A DNA stretch of 64,000 nt from Propionibacteriaceae bacterium (GCA_031262485.1 JAISHO010000033.1:1-64000), one strand, 5' to 3'; positions 47,052 to 56,205 are shown, counted from the first letter of the stretch. The notes: generated by a model not told the origin, from the letters alone. Numbers and translations are program-made.

Positions 47052-47879
47052 ATGTTTCCAGAAGGAAGTCTGGGCGGAAAAGGGGCGATGTTCCCTTTTT
47101 ACCTGGTCATCGACGTGTCCGGTTCCATGAGCGAACCGTACCGTTATGAGAAAGGCCCGAACGGGGAGCCCATCCCGGTGACCGCTTTCCAAGAGGTCCG
47201 GATGTGGACTCAAGAGTTGGTCTCGTGGCTCGGCTGCGGATCACGGGCGGCCGATCGCGAGCTCGGCTTCGTCCAAGTCTCGTCCCATAGTCGTCAAGTG
47301 GTGCGCGATCAAGTGTGGTTGCGCATCATTCAATTCGACGCCACGGCCAGCGACGTCCTCCCGCTGACCGAGGCCCGCAAATTGACTCAGGCGCGCGCTG
47401 GATGGCGCAACGACGAGTTGCCTTTCAATGAGCGTGGCACCTATTCCAACTACGGCCCGGCCTTCGCACTGCTGCGTCAGCGCATCGACGAGGATCTCGA
47501 CCGACTGCGCCGTGACACGTGGACGCCGAACCGTCCGGCCGTCTTCTTCCTGACCGACGGCAAGCCGAGCGACGATCCGGCCTGGCGCCAGGAGTACCGC
47601 GCTCTGCGCGACCTTGGGAATGCGGAGGAGCCAGGTATCGTGGCGCTGGGTTTCGGTGAGTCCGTCCCGGCCGTGTTGTCCTCGGTGGGGACGCGCAGCC
47701 ACGGCGGGCGGGCTTATCAGTCGAAGTCGGAGTCCGGCCTGGGGGTGGTCGGCCCCCTGTTCCGCTACATCGCCAACTCGATCGCGAGTTCGGTCAAGGC
47801 GGGCGAGCTGTGTCCCAGTGACGACGACGCCGATCTCAACGCAGGTTATTCACCAGTGAGACCGTTGACGGGGTACTAA
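47052..47879 (+). CDS. TerY-like von Willebrand factor A domain protein
   Basis: 275 residues; the ATG at 47052 has GAGGTGG 6 nt upstream. A vWA domain fills the protein. The MIDAS motif DVSGS lies in YLVIDVSGSMSEPY, with later metal residues in RGTYSNYGPAF and FFLTDGKPSDD. No signal or membrane segment, so it is cytosolic. The short acidic C-terminus ends in PVRPLTGY. In TerY-P systems such a vWA protein works with a PP2C phosphatase and a kinase encoded beside it, exactly as here. The TAATG overlap with the phosphatase gene supports co-translation. Confidence 0.85.
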   Translation: MFPEGSLGGKGAMFPFYLVIDVSGSMSEPYRYEKGPNGEPIPVTAFQEVRMWTQELVSWLGCGSRAADRELGFVQVSSHSRQVVRDQVWLRIIQFDATASDVLPLTEARKLTQARAGWRNDELPFNERGTYSNYGPAFALLRQRIDEDLDRLRRDTWTPNRPAVFFLTDGKPSDDPAWRQEYRALRDLGNAEEPGIVALGFGESVPAVLSSVGTRSHGGRAYQSKSESGLGVVGPLFRYIANSIASSVKAGELCPSDDDADLNAGYSPVRPLTGY

Positions 47880-49318
47880 TGAACGAGATGGCGTGGACGA
47901 ACGGGCCCTTTCCCACCGCCGCCACGACCACCGGAACGAATCCTCAGCCCGCCGAAGCTCCTCAGGACGATCGTCCTTCCGCTTCCCTGGGGCAGGACCC
48001 CGTCGGCGACTCCTCCGCCGTCGGCCGACTCCAACCACTCGATCCGGTCGATCCTGACACCGCCGACACCCCGGACGACTCCGTCGCCTGGGAGCCCGGC
48101 GATCCCGAGCCGCCCTCGACGACCTGGTCCGACGAGGCGCCGTGGCTCGAAGAGTTCGCCGGCACGACCGGGGGCTACGACGGCCCCGCCTGGCTGGGCT
48201 CCTGCGCCGTCGAAGGCTGGCACCAGCCCTGCCAGGACAACGCCCATCATCATCTCGACGCCCGCCACGGGGTCATCATCGTCGCCGACGGGGTGACGCA
48301 ATCACGACGCGGGGAGATCGCCTCCGCCGCCGCCGTCCAGGCCGCCGCCGCGGCCACCCACGACCTCTACCTCCAGTGGGGCTGCCACCTCATCGAACCG
48401 GAGTCCTGGCCCGAGGCCTGCGGCTGGATCATCGAAGCGGTCATCCTCGGAATCAACGCCACCTATGAGGACATGGACGACGAGCCCGGCCGTCCGGCCA
48501 CGACCCTGGCGCTGGCCGTCGGGGTCGACGTCAGCGGTTTCCTCGCCAGCCGTGACGATTCGCCGCGTGATCACGATGCGACGGCGGCGCCGCGAGCCGT
48601 CGATCCGTCCGTCTTCGGCTCCGCGACGCCGGCGGCGAAGACCACGCACGCCTCCGGGCCCAGCCTCGATCTCGACTCGACGCCCGAGCCCGAGCCCAGC
48701 GCGACGTCGCTGGTCGGCGATCCTGCCCCCACGTCTCAGGCTGATCCCCGCCTCGACGATGGGCCCTCCTCTGTTCCCACCCCCGTCCATCCGGCCTATC
48801 AGGTCGCCCTCGGCGAGACCGTGCCCCTCGTGCGCGCCGGCGAGGGGCCGATCCGGGCGGCCTGGTTCTCCGTCGGCGACTCCTCGGTCGTCATCGCCCG
48901 GGCCGACGGCCGGATCGAGTGGCTGACCGAGCACGACCAGCACTGGAACGGCGTCAAATGCGCCGAGGTCGACAACACCTTGCCCCGCCTCAACCGGGCG
49001 CCCGAGTTGGGGGTGGCCGCGCTCGGACCGGGCGACGTCCTCGCCGTCATGACGGACGGCGCCGCCAGCGGCCTGCACCATTCGCCCGATTGGTTCGCCA
49101 GCCTGGCCGATTACGAGACCGACGATCAACTCCACGACGCCCTCGTCGGCGCCGTCAGCGTCCTGTCGCCGAAATACATGGACGACTCCGCCATCGCCGC
49201 GCTCGTCGTGCGGCACGACGATGACACCGCCCCCGCCGCGGGGACGACCAGCCCATCACAGGCCGGGGAGGCGACCGACGCGCCCCTGGTCTCATGGACC
49301 GGAAGAGGGGCACTATGA
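47879..49318 (+). CDS. PP2C-family protein phosphatase with large insertion
   Basis: 479 residues. A disordered acidic N-terminus (about 1-105) precedes a PP2C fold. Metal-binding acidic residues lie in HQPCQDNAH (about 115-123), VADGV (135-139), VGDSS (332-336), MTDGA (391-395) and DDSAI (435-439). All key Asp residues are present, so it should be an active Mn/Mg phosphoserine/threonine phosphatase. A Pro/Ser-rich insertion of about 85 residues (about 220-305) splits the domain. It is probably the opponent of the kinase encoded next, with which it shares an ATGA overlap. Confidence 0.88.
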   Translation: MNEMAWTNGPFPTAATTTGTNPQPAEAPQDDRPSASLGQDPVGDSSAVGRLQPLDPVDPDTADTPDDSVAWEPGDPEPPSTTWSDEAPWLEEFAGTTGGYDGPAWLGSCAVEGWHQPCQDNAHHHLDARHGVIIVADGVTQSRRGEIASAAAVQAAAAATHDLYLQWGCHLIEPESWPEACGWIIEAVILGINATYEDMDDEPGRPATTLALAVGVDVSGFLASRDDSPRDHDATAAPRAVDPSVFGSATPAAKTTHASGPSLDLDSTPEPEPSATSLVGDPAPTSQADPRLDDGPSSVPTPVHPAYQVALGETVPLVRAGEGPIRAAWFSVGDSSVVIARADGRIEWLTEHDQHWNGVKCAEVDNTLPRLNRAPELGVAALGPGDVLAVMTDGAASGLHHSPDWFASLADYETDDQLHDALVGAVSVLSPKYMDDSAIAALVVRHDDDTAPAAGTTSPSQAGEATDAPLVSWTGRGAL

Positions 49319-51978
49319 CCACGTCCTACGCCGTCGCCAGTTACCCCGTCGCCGAACTGTTGAGCGACAACATCGACCTCAGCGAGGGCGATGGGTTCAA
49401 CGCCACCCGGGTGCGCCGCGTCCGCCTGCCCGATCGAGCCGGCTCCGACACCCGTCCCCCGGACGGCATCCTCAAGGAGTTCAAACCTCGCTTCCGCGAG
49501 GGCTACAACCGCGACGACGCCAGCCCGTGCGATTGGGACGCCGTCGCCCATCTCATCGGCGTCACCAGTGAATGGCAGGGCGGCCCGCTCGACGCGTTGT
49601 GGCAGGCCTGCGCCTGGCCGATCGCCTTCGCCCTCGACCAGCAGGGCCACCGGATCGGGGTCGTCCAGCGCTGGAGCCCCGCCTCCGGCTCCTGGGGCGA
49701 GGAGACGACGGCCTGGTCGAACGGAATCGACCTGTCGACTCCGCGGATGTCCCTCCCTCACGCCAGCGACTACTACACGCCGACGACGAAGCTGCTGCGG
49801 CTAGGCGCGATCGGCGCGATCCTGGGGCAGCTGCACGAGCACCGCATCATCGTCAATGACCTCAAATTGGGCAATACCCTCTTGGCGACGCCGTCCGACC
49901 GGACGACCGACGTCGCCCATGCCGCCTACCTCATCGACACCGACTCCTTCGTCTGCGACAACCGGGCCGGGTTCCACAACCGTCCCCGGGTGGCGCCGCT
50001 GCGCGCCCAACCGGAGACGGCGGCCTGCGACCGTGAACTGTTCGCCCACCTCTTCTTCGAGTCGATGGGGGAACGCGCCGGGGCCGGGCCCGGGCTCATG
50101 CCGTGGCAGAGCCTCGCCGCAGTGGCCGAGGACGACCTCCTCCTGCTGACCCGCGTCTACAACGGCGACCACGAGATGACGGCGGCCGAACTGGCCGGAA
50201 TGACGGAGGATTGGCTCAGCCTGGCGCCGCGCCGCTCGATGGGGTTCCGCGCCGACGACGACCCCTCGGACCCGGTCGTCATCACCCGCACCCCGCCAGC
50301 TCCGCCACCCCACCCGCGCACCACGACGTCGACCCCGCCAGCTCAGAGGGGCTCGTCGACCCCGTCCGCTCCGGCGGCTCAAGGGCTGGATTCCCACGCC
50401 GACACGGGGCGGCCGGCGCCCTGGTCCGCCCCGGTCTCCCCTAGTGGCGAGGCTTTCTCCTCGAGGGATTCGCGAGGCTCCGGCTTCGCTCCTTCCGAAC
50501 CGACGATGTTCGAGACCTCGCCGCTCGCGACGGCGCCGTCGGCCGATTCCATCCCCGCCGACGCCACCCCCTCGGGGCGCGACGCCACGGGGTTCGCGCC
50601 CGTCCCGTTCCAGCCTGATCCGTACTCGCCGTCGACGTCGCGGCCCGGCCCAGCCTCCGCCCCGTCCGTCCCGGCGACCGGGGAGACGGCGAGCCGCTCG
50701 CGCCCCTCGCACGCCGTCGAGGACACCGTGTGGGGCGAGATATCCGCTTTCGACTTCAGCGAGGAGAACTCCTCCGGCGACTTCGGCGGCCTCGACCTGA
50801 CCGAGAACGGCTTCGACCCCGGCGCCGCCCAACCGCACGGGGGATCGCAGAGCGTCCCCCAGGCCGGCTGGGGGATGTTCGAGCCCCCGCCCGCGCCGCC
50901 GATGACCTCGAACGACGCCTACGGTTTGGGCCAGACCTACGACGGGCCGATCGACCCGGCCCCGACGCGTTCGCCCGAGCCGACGCCAGCTCCTGAGCCA
51001 GTCTCGGCCGCGCCGGTGACGTTCACCTCCTCATTCGCCGCCGAGCCCGCTCCCGTGGCCGCGCCCGATCACGTCGCTCGGCCGTGGGCGGCGCCGTCGT
51101 CCGATCCCTCGTCGGGCGGCTCATCACCGGCAAGCTCACCGTCGATCGGCCCGTCCGACTTCGTGGCGGACCGGCCGGCGCCCCGGCCCGCTCCGACACC
51201 GCCACCGGCGCCCGCCCCGGCGCGCTTGCCCGAGCCGACGCCGGTTCCGACGCCAGCCCCATCGCCCTCGCTCCTATCGCAACCGAGCGTGCCGCATCCG
51301 ACGGCGCCGAACTCGTCGTCCGCCTCGATCATCTACACCGCCTCGGCCACGCCCTGGCAGTCGAACGCCGACGCCATCTGGCAAGCCGAGCTGACAGCCA
51401 GCGGATCCGTCATCGACCACGAGCAGATCGCCGCCTGGGAAGACGAGATCGAGACGCTGCGCCAAGAGAACCAGGTTCTCGCCACGGACTACCGCGAACT
51501 CCACGGAGCCCTCCATTACGCCTTGTCAGGAGGCAACCGAGGGGAGAGCCTCCAAGAGATCGTGGGGCGCCTGACGGAGCTGCAGGACGTCGTGCGGCGC
51601 GAACCGGCCCCGCCCGGCCAACCGCCCTCGGCCCTCTCGCAGGCCGTCGCCCAATTGACCGCCGAAGCCGGTTCGCGCGCCGACGACGCCGCCCTGGCCC
51701 AGGTGAGCGACGACTTCGGAGCGGCCGACTCCTTCCTCTCCTATGTCATCGGCGCCGCCGGGACGATCCTCCTCGTCATCCTCGTCGCGCTCGGGCTCCA
51801 AGAATGGTTCGGCACCGGAGGGGAGACGCCCTGGTACTGGTGGGCGGTCGTCATCGCCCTCGCGCTCGTCACCGCTGTGTTCTCCCTGCTCCTCCGCCGG
51901 CGCGTCCGTCGGGTCGCCCGCACCCTGCGCGGTCTGCGCGGGGACGGCGCCGACTCGGGCGAAGGGAGGCAGTCATGA
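49315..51978 (+). CDS. Membrane-tailed protein kinase of the TerY-P type
   Basis: 887 residues from ATG 49315 (GAGGGG upstream, ATGA overlap). The kinase domain is N-terminal (about 20-310). The candidate ATP Lys is in ILKEFKP (about 52-58), the catalytic loop is HRIIVNDLKLGN with Asp182, Lys184 and Asn187, and DTD (208-210) replaces DFG. The glycine loop is poorly conserved. A Pro/Ser/Ala-rich linker of about 400 residues follows. Then come a coiled coil (WEDEIETLRQENQVLATDY) and two C-terminal transmembrane helices (about 807-827 and 838-860) with a basic tail. It would place kinase activity at the membrane, beside the exporter encoded downstream. Confidence 0.82.
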   Translation: MTTSYAVASYPVAELLSDNIDLSEGDGFNATRVRRVRLPDRAGSDTRPPDGILKEFKPRFREGYNRDDASPCDWDAVAHLIGVTSEWQGGPLDALWQACAWPIAFALDQQGHRIGVVQRWSPASGSWGEETTAWSNGIDLSTPRMSLPHASDYYTPTTKLLRLGAIGAILGQLHEHRIIVNDLKLGNTLLATPSDRTTDVAHAAYLIDTDSFVCDNRAGFHNRPRVAPLRAQPETAACDRELFAHLFFESMGERAGAGPGLMPWQSLAAVAEDDLLLLTRVYNGDHEMTAAELAGMTEDWLSLAPRRSMGFRADDDPSDPVVITRTPPAPPPHPRTTTSTPPAQRGSSTPSAPAAQGLDSHADTGRPAPWSAPVSPSGEAFSSRDSRGSGFAPSEPTMFETSPLATAPSADSIPADATPSGRDATGFAPVPFQPDPYSPSTSRPGPASAPSVPATGETASRSRPSHAVEDTVWGEISAFDFSEENSSGDFGGLDLTENGFDPGAAQPHGGSQSVPQAGWGMFEPPPAPPMTSNDAYGLGQTYDGPIDPAPTRSPEPTPAPEPVSAAPVTFTSSFAAEPAPVAAPDHVARPWAAPSSDPSSGGSSPASSPSIGPSDFVADRPAPRPAPTPPPAPAPARLPEPTPVPTPAPSPSLLSQPSVPHPTAPNSSSASIIYTASATPWQSNADAIWQAELTASGSVIDHEQIAAWEDEIETLRQENQVLATDYRELHGALHYALSGGNRGESLQEIVGRLTELQDVVRREPAPPGQPPSALSQAVAQLTAEAGSRADDAALAQVSDDFGAADSFLSYVIGAAGTILLVILVALGLQEWFGTGGETPWYWWAVVIALALVTAVFSLLLRRRVRRVARTLRGLRGDGADSGEGRQS

Positions 51979-53438
51979 ACGCTCCCACATCCCCACGCCC
52001 CGACACCCGCGGCGTCGCCTCCGGCGGGCAACGTCCCAGCGGCGCAGCTCCCGCTTCGCCGGATTCGCCCGACCGGACCAACCCGGGGGTGAGCGCCAAA
52101 ACCTTCGCTGGCTCCACAGGCACGGGCCGCCCACCGGCCGGTTCCGGGCGCGGGCCGACTCGCCGTCCGCCCGCCTCCACGCGGCCCCGGACCGCCCCGA
52201 CCGACGACCCGTCGATCGCCTCGCACGAACGCCATCTCGCCTTGCGGCAGGCCAGAATGACGCTCGGCAGCGCCGAGGACTGCACGTTGCGCGTCGACAC
52301 CCCGGGCATCCCCGGGCACGCCGTGCGGCTCATCTGGGACGACATCACCCCGGAGCTCATCCTCATCCAAGACCCCCGCTCCGGGCGCGCCCCGCTCGTG
52401 GCCGGGGAATGGGGCGAGTCGACGAGCAAGGCGATCGCCCCGGGGCAGGGCTTCGAGATCGCCGGCACCCGGTTCGTCTGGCCCGGCGGCGACAGCCTCA
52501 CCGTCATCGAGCGGGCCGACCGGGCCGAGGAGGCCGCCGCCTCGCAGGCCGAGAAACGGCCCACCGCTCCCGCGCCACCACCGCTCGGCTTGACCGCCGA
52601 CGACGTCATCATCAGCTTGGGGCGCACCGACGACGGCCAGCCGCGTACCCTCTCGCTGGCCGGGCTGAGCTGCCCCGTCGGCACCCTCATCGCGCTCATC
52701 GGACCTAGCGGCGTGGGAAAATCGACACTGCTGCGCTCCTTGCTCTCCGCCACCGGGCAGACAGCCAAGACCGGGGGGGCGAAACTGGGCGAATCCCTCC
52801 TCCACACGATCATCGGCGGGCCCAAGCCGACCCTGTGGACCGGCCACCTCAACTTCCGCGGCTCGGCCCTGCGCAGCTCGGGGCGCGACCGCGTCCACAG
52901 CGTCGCCCTCGTGCCTCAGGAGGCCATCCTCGTCCCCGACCTGCCGATGGACGACGTCATGGAACAGACCTATTGGCTCAAACAACGGGGCGACGGACAC
53001 CGCGACCAAGCCGAACGCACGATCGTCGAAGCCCTGCGTTGCGCCGGCCTGACGATGGCGGACATCAAGGGGAAATACGCCAATGAGTTCTCCGGCGGCC
53101 AGCAGAAACGTCTCTCCCTCGCCTTGGAACGGATGAGCTACCCCGACCTCCTTCTCCTCGACGAGCCCAACAGCGGCTTGGACCCCGACTCCGACCGTGA
53201 GCTCATCAACGCGCTGACCGACGTCGCCCACGACCTCAGCTCCGGCTCCGTCATCATCGTCACCCACACGCTCACCCACATTCCCGACGACGCCTACGCC
53301 GTCGCCCTCGGGTTGGCCGGGCCGAACGAGGCCGTCGTGGCTTACCACGGCAACTTCGCCGGCCTCTACCCCGGGCTCGGCGCGAGCGACGACGCCGACC
53401 TCATGAAGAAACTGAAAACCGGAACCTGGAGGCGATAA
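51975..53438 (+). CDS. FHA-like / ABC transporter ATP-binding protein
   Basis: 487 residues from ATG 51975 (GGGAGG upstream, ATGA overlap); the open frame runs far upstream but overlaps the kinase gene. The N-terminal 80 residues are disordered. An FHA-like beta domain follows (about 88-180), with GSAEDCTLRV and GHAVRL where FHA proteins have GR and SxxH; the phosphopeptide Arg appears replaced. The ABC domain has Walker A GPSGVGKST (243-251), signature FSGGQQKRL (372-380) and Walker B LLLLDEP (392-398). The layout recalls mycobacterial Rv1747, an exporter whose FHA domains bind phosphorylated partners. Confidence 0.85.
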   Translation: MNAPTSPRPDTRGVASGGQRPSGAAPASPDSPDRTNPGVSAKTFAGSTGTGRPPAGSGRGPTRRPPASTRPRTAPTDDPSIASHERHLALRQARMTLGSAEDCTLRVDTPGIPGHAVRLIWDDITPELILIQDPRSGRAPLVAGEWGESTSKAIAPGQGFEIAGTRFVWPGGDSLTVIERADRAEEAAASQAEKRPTAPAPPPLGLTADDVIISLGRTDDGQPRTLSLAGLSCPVGTLIALIGPSGVGKSTLLRSLLSATGQTAKTGGAKLGESLLHTIIGGPKPTLWTGHLNFRGSALRSSGRDRVHSVALVPQEAILVPDLPMDDVMEQTYWLKQRGDGHRDQAERTIVEALRCAGLTMADIKGKYANEFSGGQQKRLSLALERMSYPDLLLLDEPNSGLDPDSDRELINALTDVAHDLSSGSVIIVTHTLTHIPDDAYAVALGLAGPNEAVVAYHGNFAGLYPGLGASDDADLMKKLKTGTWRR

Positions 53439-54373
53439 TGGGACGTTTCCTCCACTCCCTCCACGGCTCCGCCGTCGGGCTCTGGACCCTCTACAAGCGC
53501 GAGACCGGGCGTATCTTCACCCGCTGGATCAGCTCGAAACCGGGCGAATCGTCGACCAAACGTCGTTTTCGCGGACGGATGGCGCTGCTCATGCGGATCG
53601 GTTCGATGATCGCCTTCCCCTTCGTCGGCGCGGTGCTCAGCCGCGTCATCGTCGGCGACTCGATCGGGGCCGACGCCGAAGACATGTTCATGGCCATGCT
53701 CATCCTCATCACCGTCGTCGGCTTCGGCGCCTGCGGCTTGACGACGAGTTCGATCTTCGACGACTGGCCCCTGCTCGGCCGCGAATCGCTCTGGGGGGTC
53801 TCGGCCACCGAGCACATCCTCTCGAAGTTCCTAGCCGCGGCCGGTCCGTCGATCGGCATGGGGGTGCTCGCGGCCTTCCTCTTCGCCTGGGACCTCAACG
53901 TCGAGCACGGCACCGTCCTGCCCCATTTCTTCATCTTCTGCCTCGTCCTTTTCCCCTTGTACACGCTCAGTTGCACGGCGATGGGCCTCATGGTCTCGAG
54001 CATCGTGCGCGGCACCGCGTCGACGATCTACGTCCTCATGGGCGTCCTCTCCTCCCTCGTCCTCCTCTCCGACGTCTCCTTCAACCTCGAGCACCGCTTC
54101 TCCGAGGGGCCGAGCCGGGCCATCCTGTGGATCTCCTACCTGTTGCCCGGCCGCTACATCGGCGGCGCCTGGGCCGCCAACATGAAGATCGAGGAGTTCT
54201 ACGAGAACGGCTGGGGCCTCCTCCTCGACAACGACCGCGGCTGGACCTGGACGCCGGTGGCGGAGAACATCTACCTCTCCTTCGTCTGCCTCGTCATCGT
54301 GACGATCGGCTTCCTCGTCCTCGCCATCCGCAGCGTGCGGGGCAGAGCGTGGAAGATTGTGTTGCATCAATGA
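53438..54373 (+). CDS. ABC-2 type transporter permease
   Basis: 311 residues with a basic cytosolic N-terminus and about six transmembrane helices, typical of ABC-2/ABCG-type exporters. It starts within the stop of the ATPase gene (TAATG). It would form a dimeric export channel with the FHA-like ATPase. The substrate is unknown; a cell-surface lipid or glycan is possible by analogy with Rv1747. It is the last gene of the five-gene operon. Confidence 0.85.
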   Translation: MGRFLHSLHGSAVGLWTLYKRETGRIFTRWISSKPGESSTKRRFRGRMALLMRIGSMIAFPFVGAVLSRVIVGDSIGADAEDMFMAMLILITVVGFGACGLTTSSIFDDWPLLGRESLWGVSATEHILSKFLAAAGPSIGMGVLAAFLFAWDLNVEHGTVLPHFFIFCLVLFPLYTLSCTAMGLMVSSIVRGTASTIYVLMGVLSSLVLLSDVSFNLEHRFSEGPSRAILWISYLLPGRYIGGAWAANMKIEEFYENGWGLLLDNDRGWTWTPVAENIYLSFVCLVIVTIGFLVLAIRSVRGRAWKIVLHQ

Positions 54374-54400
54374 TGCGGTCAGTGTGACCCCAATAATCCA

Positions 54401-54406
54401 TATACT
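54401..54406 (+). promoter_or_regulatory. Possible -10 box upstream of the NSS transporter
   Basis: TATACT lies 73 bp before the transporter ATG, in the only AT-rich part of the gap after the exporter operon. No good -35 box; support is weak. Confidence 0.3.
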
Positions 54407-54478
54407 GAGACAAAATTGTCCACATCTCAACTACATGAGGTAGAACGAAGGCGTCCCGCGACACTGAGCGAGGTCCTC

Positions 54479-56053
54479 ATGAGCACATCCGCATCCACCG
54501 GCGCCGCCGCGCCCGCGTCCACATCCGCCGCACCGCGGCAGGAGTGGAGCGGCCAGCTGGGCTTCATCATCTCCGCCATCGGATCCGCCGTCGGGCTAGG
54601 CAATATCTGGCGCTTCCCGGGCGTGGCTTACGAGAACGGCGGGGGCGCCTTCCTCATCCCGTATCTCATCGCCCTCCTCACCGCCGGACTGCCGATCCTC
54701 TTCCTCGACTACGCGATCGGGCACCGTTTCCGCGGCTCGGCCCCCTTGGCGTTCCGACGGATGAAGCGGTGGCTCGAATCGCTCGGCTGGTTCCAGGTGA
54801 TGATCTGCTTCTTCATCGCGATCTACTACGCGGCGATCCTGGCCTGGGCGGCCAGCTACTTCGTTTACTCCTTCGGGCTGAAGTGGGGCGACGATCCGAC
54901 GTCCTTCTTCCTCGACTACGTCCAAGCCGCCGACCCCGGGTTCAGCCTCGCCATCGTCCCCGGCGTGCTCATCCCGCTCGTCATCATCTGGATCGCGGCG
55001 ATCGGCGTGCTCGCCCTCGGCGTGGCGAAAGGCCTTGAGAAGGCGAACCTCGTCTTCATCCCGCTGCTCGTCGTCGCCTTCCTCACCCTCGTCATCCGGG
55101 CGCTCTTCCTGCCCGGCGCGGCCGACGGGCTCAACGCCTTGTTCACTCCGGATTTCTCCGCCCTGACGAATCCGGCGGTGTGGATCGCGGCCTATTCGCA
55201 GATCTTCTTCTCGCTGTCGATCGCCTTCGGCATCATGATCACCTACTCGTCCTATCGGCGCCGGAAATCGAACCAGACCACCCCGGGGCTTGTCGTCGGG
55301 TTCGCCAACTCCAGCTTCGAGATCCTCGCCGGCATCGGCGTCTTCGCGATCCTCGGCTTCATGGCCCACGAGCAAGGCACGACGATCAGCGAACTGGGCG
55401 GCCTCAAGGGCGTCTCCCTCGCCTTCATGACCTTCCCCAAGGTCATCTCCGAGATGCCCCAAGGATGGTTTTTCGGGGCGCTCTTCTTCGCCTCCTTGCT
55501 CATGGCGGGGTTCACCTCCCTCATCTCGATCGTCCAAGTGATCTGCGGATCCTTCCAAGACAAATTCGGCTGGGGCGTCCGCAAGGCCGCCATCGTGCTC
55601 GGCGGCATTTGCGCCGTCGTCTCCCTGCTCCTCTTCTCCACGACGACGGCGCTCAACGTCCTCGACGTCGTCGACGCCTTCATCAACAACATCGGCGTCG
55701 TCGCGTCGGCGATCGTCACCTGCGTCATCGTCGTATGGGTGCTGCGCCGCGGCCGTGAGCTGATGTACCACTTGACGTCCTTGTCGACCTTCCCGGTGGG
55801 AACCTGGTGGCTGGCGCTCATCGGCGTCGTCGCGCCTATCATGCTCGTCTACATGTTCGTCTCGCAGGTCATCACCTTCTTCGTCGACGGCTACGGCGGC
55901 ATGCCCGGTTGGTTCCTCGGCGTCGCCGGCTGGGGATCCGTCGTCCTCAGCGTCATCGGGGCGTTCATCCTCACCGCTCAGCGCTGGCGCGTCGATCCCG
56001 ACGACTTCACCGCCTGGCCCGCCTATACGCCCACGAAGAAAGAGGCGAAGTGA
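54479..56053 (+). CDS. Sodium-dependent amino acid transporter (NSS family, MetP-like)
   Basis: 524 residues from ATG 54479 (GAGG upstream). About eleven to twelve transmembrane helices, with the diagnostic NSS helix 1 WSGQLGFIISAIGSAVGLGN then IWRFPGVAYENGGGAFLIPY. This contains the unwound Na+/substrate site. It imports an amino acid with sodium. The small protein encoded next belongs to the MetS family, which marks this as a MetP-type methionine/alanine importer, as characterised in Corynebacterium. Confidence 0.92.
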   Translation: MSTSASTGAAAPASTSAAPRQEWSGQLGFIISAIGSAVGLGNIWRFPGVAYENGGGAFLIPYLIALLTAGLPILFLDYAIGHRFRGSAPLAFRRMKRWLESLGWFQVMICFFIAIYYAAILAWAASYFVYSFGLKWGDDPTSFFLDYVQAADPGFSLAIVPGVLIPLVIIWIAAIGVLALGVAKGLEKANLVFIPLLVVAFLTLVIRALFLPGAADGLNALFTPDFSALTNPAVWIAAYSQIFFSLSIAFGIMITYSSYRRRKSNQTTPGLVVGFANSSFEILAGIGVFAILGFMAHEQGTTISELGGLKGVSLAFMTFPKVISEMPQGWFFGALFFASLLMAGFTSLISIVQVICGSFQDKFGWGVRKAAIVLGGICAVVSLLLFSTTTALNVLDVVDAFINNIGVVASAIVTCVIVVWVLRRGRELMYHLTSLSTFPVGTWWLALIGVVAPIMLVYMFVSQVITFFVDGYGGMPGWFLGVAGWGSVVLSVIGAFILTAQRWRVDPDDFTAWPAYTPTKKEAK

Positions 56054-56205
56054 TGTCCGCTTCAGCATTAGTTGTCATGATCGTGGCCATGATCATCGTC
56101 TGGGGCGGTCTCGTCGCCTCCGCCGTCCTGCTCGCCCGGCGCCCGGAAGTGAGCGCCTGGCCCACGCCGGGGCCGGACGACGAAGAGGACATGTCCTTCA
56201 ACTGA
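56053..56205 (+). CDS. Methionine/alanine importer small subunit (MetS-like)
   Basis: 50 residues, one transmembrane helix (SALVVMIVAMIIVWGGLVASAVLLARR) and a short acidic cytosolic tail. It starts inside the transporter stop codon (TGATG overlap). It matches the small subunit required by MetP-type NSS transporters. Confidence 0.85.
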   Translation: MSASALVVMIVAMIIVWGGLVASAVLLARRPEVSAWPTPGPDDEEDMSFN

